Notes under the pieces: model-generated
The model's database searches: none
Told to the model about the DNA's origin: nothing
The model's input: only the letters and a program-made list of their open reading frames with translations
Source: an uncultured Veillonella sp.
Lineage (GTDB): Bacteria; Bacillota; Negativicutes; Veillonellales; Veillonellaceae
Assembly (NCBI GenBank): GCA_934202215.1
Contig: CAKPXR010000029.1
Span: 1 to 17,244 of the forward strand
Length of the DNA stretch: 17,244 bases
Direction of reading: 5' to 3'
In this document: positions 15,437 through 17,244 of the stretch, in pieces
How positions within the stretch are numbered: position 1 is the first letter of the stretch
How the letters are laid out: each line of letters opens with the position of its first letter
Position numbers and translations under genes: made by a program

Positions 15437-15877
15437 ATGAACAACATATGGGTTCCAATATATAAAAAGTTAGGTATATGTTTTTTAGTGGGACTTAGTA
15501 TAATTTACTTAAATTTTCATGGGACTCATACCGAACTAGTAGATTCTTATAGCTTAGGTCGCTATCGAATTGTGTTTGGTGGAATACTACAGGACAGTAC
15601 ATATAAAACTAGATTGGAATTTTCTAAAATTTCTCATAAGGTTGTATTTCCATATTTATATGTAAAAGGGGAATCGGGTTATACTAGGGTTTTATTAACA
15701 CCAATAGGTACAGATATTTTAAAGATACCCAATTACTCATTTTATGATACTGCTAGTATAATAGATGATATTGATAGCATTGATAACTTAAAGCGTATTT
15801 ATGGTAAATCTATATCTATAAAAGATGATCTAAACCAAATTAGTGAAGAGGATAGAATTATATTTAAATCATTATAG
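15437..15877 (+). CDS. Hypothetical membrane-anchored protein, 146 residues
   Basis: The family is not recognised. ATG 15437 is preferred over an in-frame GTG at 15413 because AGAGAGGA lies just upstream of it and the hydrophobic segment then sits at the N terminus. One membrane anchor (about 10-27) is followed by a roughly 115-residue polar domain. That domain is rich in Tyr, Ser, Ile and Asp and is probably outside the membrane. The anchor has no clear lipobox or cleavage site. The gene follows the 64-residue gene by 38 bases and is the last plus-strand gene before a long hairpin. Composition is strongly AT-rich, like its small neighbours. Confidence 0.65.
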   Translation: MNNIWVPIYKKLGICFLVGLSIIYLNFHGTHTELVDSYSLGRYRIVFGGILQDSTYKTRLEFSKISHKVVFPYLYVKGESGYTRVLLTPIGTDILKIPNYSFYDTASIIDDIDSIDNLKRIYGKSISIKDDLNQISEEDRIIFKSL

Positions 15878-15910
15878 TGAATGCGGATAGCATAAGACAT
15901 ATAAAACCAC

Positions 15911-15976
15911 AAAAGGACGCTATAGTCTATTCTTCAGTAGTATATACTGAATGAATTAGAACTATAGCGTCCTTTT
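15911..15976. terminator. Long two-tier hairpin terminator between the small-gene patch and fumC
   Basis: A perfect 16-bp outer stem (AAAAGGACGCTATAGT at 15911-15926 with its complement at 15961-15976) encloses an inner 7-bp hairpin, TTCAGTA-GTATA-TACTGAA (15933-15951). The outer arms supply a T run on each strand, so it can stop both convergent transcripts. At 66 bases it is unusually long for a simple terminator. Confidence 0.8.
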
Positions 15977-16038
15977 ATTTTCCGTTCGTTTGAGGTATGA
16001 GAGGATGTTATAGATATGTCATAGAGACGAGCAAGATT

Positions 16039-17244
16039 TTATTTCATGCGAACTGCTTCAGCAAATTCGTCTTCAGTCATAAGTTTTTCTTCCAAGATGA
16101 TTTCTTTGATAGAGCAACCGCGTTTGTACGCTTCTTTTACGACCTTAGCGCTCTTGTCGTAGCCGATGTATGGTGTTAAGGATGTGGCGATCATGAGGGA
16201 TTGTTCTACGAAGAAGTTGAGTTTTTCAGGTACAAATTCTACGCCGTCGATGCAGTGTGTTGTAAAAGAGTTCATCGCGTCTGCGAGGAGGCGACAGCTT
16301 TCAACAAAATCATAGATCATGATAGGCATATATACGTTCAATTGGAACGCACCGCTGCCTGCACAGAGTGTCATAGTCGTATTATGACCGAATACTTGGG
16401 CGCATACCATGGCTAAGGCTTCACATTGTGTAGGATTTACCTTGCCTGGCATGATGGAGGAGCCCGGTTCGTTTTCAGGAAGATGCCATTCGCCATAGCC
16501 ACAGCGAGGGCCAGAGCCTAAGAAACGCACGTCGTTAGCGATTTTGAATAGGGTAGTAGCCAACGTATTAAGTGCACCGTGAGCCATCATGAAAGCATCT
16601 TTCAAAGATAGGCCTTGGAATTTGTTATTCTTAACGCGGAATGGAGCACCTGTTACCTCTGGCAATACAGTTTCCATAACGTCTAGATAGCCTTTAGGTG
16701 TGTTTACACCAGTACCAACGGCAGTGCCGCCGAGGGCTACATCGAGTAGGTGATCAGCGTTTTGAACAAGCATAGTTTTGGCAGTTTTTAGGCCTTCTAC
16801 AAAGGCACTAATTTCTTGGTCCACCATGATGAAAGTCGCATCTTGTAAATGCGTACGACCAACTTTTTGGAAGCCTTTACCTTTTTCTTGCAATTTTTCG
16901 AAGGATTGGATAAGGCCGTCCAATGCAGGAATTACACGTTTTGTAATTTCAAAGTACGCGCAGATATGCATTGCCGTAGGGAATGTATCGTTTGTACTTT
17001 GGCCGCGGTTTACATCGTCGTTAGGATGGAGCGGGTTGCTTTCATCTAACTGTTTAGCCCGGTGAGCGATTACCTCGTTCACATTCATGTTAGTTTGTGT
17101 GCCAGAACCTGTTTGGAATACAGTTAATGGAAACTCATCATCCCATTTGCCGTCCACGATCTCATCTACTACTTGAGCGATGAGTTTCGCTTTTTCCTCA
17201 GTTACTGCGCCACATTTTGCATTGGTTAAAGCACATGCTTTTTT
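16039..17244 (-). CDS. fumC: Class II fumarate hydratase FumC, N terminus beyond window
   Basis: This is the iron-independent fumarase interconverting fumarate and malate. In a lactate-fermenting anaerobe it would serve the malate-fumarate-succinate route to propionate (inference from likely host). The frame is open from the right edge for 401 residues; the codon at 17155-17157 is an internal GTG, so about 60 N-terminal residues are missing. Signatures are QTGSGTQTNMNVNEVI, VGRTHLQDAT, and the catalytic loop GSSIMPGKVNPTQCEA. That loop's GKVNPTQCE form separates fumarase from aspartase and argininosuccinate lyase. The C terminus has the usual small domain ending near EFAEAVRMK. It is convergent with the small-membrane-protein genes across the long hairpin. 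Confidence 0.96.
   Translation of the reverse strand, partial: KKACALTNAKCGAVTEEKAKLIAQVVDEIVDGKWDDEFPLTVFQTGSGTQTNMNVNEVIAHRAKQLDESNPLHPNDDVNRGQSTNDTFPTAMHICAYFEITKRVIPALDGLIQSFEKLQEKGKGFQKVGRTHLQDATFIMVDQEISAFVEGLKTAKTMLVQNADHLLDVALGGTAVGTGVNTPKGYLDVMETVLPEVTGAPFRVKNNKFQGLSLKDAFMMAHGALNTLATTLFKIANDVRFLGSGPRCGYGEWHLPENEPGSSIMPGKVNPTQCEALAMVCAQVFGHNTTMTLCAGSGAFQLNVYMPIMIYDFVESCRLLADAMNSFTTHCIDGVEFVPEKLNFFVEQSLMIATSLTPYIGYDKSAKVVKEAYKRGCSIKEIILEEKLMTEDEFAEAVRMK

Noticed and set aside
16201..17065. Several plus-strand open frames within fumC
   Set aside because: They are complementary shadows of the conserved fumarase coding sequence with no recognisable protein features.
17155..17157. GTG as the fumC start
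   Set aside because: The reading frame continues to the right edge with sequence matching the FumC N-terminal region, so the gene is simply cut by the window.

Overview
The window looks like chromosomal DNA from a low-to-moderate GC anaerobe of the Firmicutes lineage, most likely a Veillonella or close relative in the Negativicutes. This is an inference from gene style: an AddAB rather than RecBCD nuclease, strong AGGAGG-type ribosome binding sites, a class II fumarase, and protein sequences of Veillonella character. No rRNA, tRNA, CRISPR array, insertion sequence or phage gene was seen.

Layout. (1) 1-5307 (+): the 3' part of addB and complete addA, overlapping by 11 bases, the AddAB double-strand-break repair helicase-nuclease. 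A perfect palindromic terminator separates them from (2) a convergent YegS/DagK-like lipid kinase (5382-6329, -). (3) A divergent FCD-type GntR regulator (6546-7253, +) has a textbook consensus promoter and a leader of roughly 120-130 nt. (4) A small XRE-family regulator (7324-7707, -) diverges from the fluoride channel gene crcB (7860-8246, +) across an intergenic region holding an 11-bp direct repeat at 20-bp spacing. (5) A stand-alone molybdopterin-binding (MoCF-domain) protein (8460-9440, +) is preceded by two near-identical 14-bp palindromic boxes. (6) A three-gene minus-strand operon (11395 to 9530) encodes a GalT/HIT-like DUF4931 protein, a cytosolic-type metallophosphoesterase and a 76-residue unknown protein. 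(7) Divergent from it is a plus-strand operon (11510-14335): an MTH1-like Nudix hydrolase, MutY, and a membrane-anchored YkuE-like metallophosphoesterase. The first two form an oxidised-guanine (GO) defence pair. (8) 14390-15877 is an AT-rich accessory patch of small membrane proteins, including two tandem 100-residue paralogues, vestigial repeat sequence, a 64-residue two-helix protein and an anchored 146-residue protein. (9) Convergent fumC (class II fumarase, minus strand) runs off the right edge.

Most of the window is housekeeping: DNA repair, nucleotide-pool cleaning, ion export and central carbon metabolism. The least explained parts are the small-membrane-protein patch with its repeat remnants, the internal Tat-like motif of the membrane phosphoesterase, and the regulatory repeats upstream of crcB and of the MoCF gene. 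I found no complete system that I would confidently call new.
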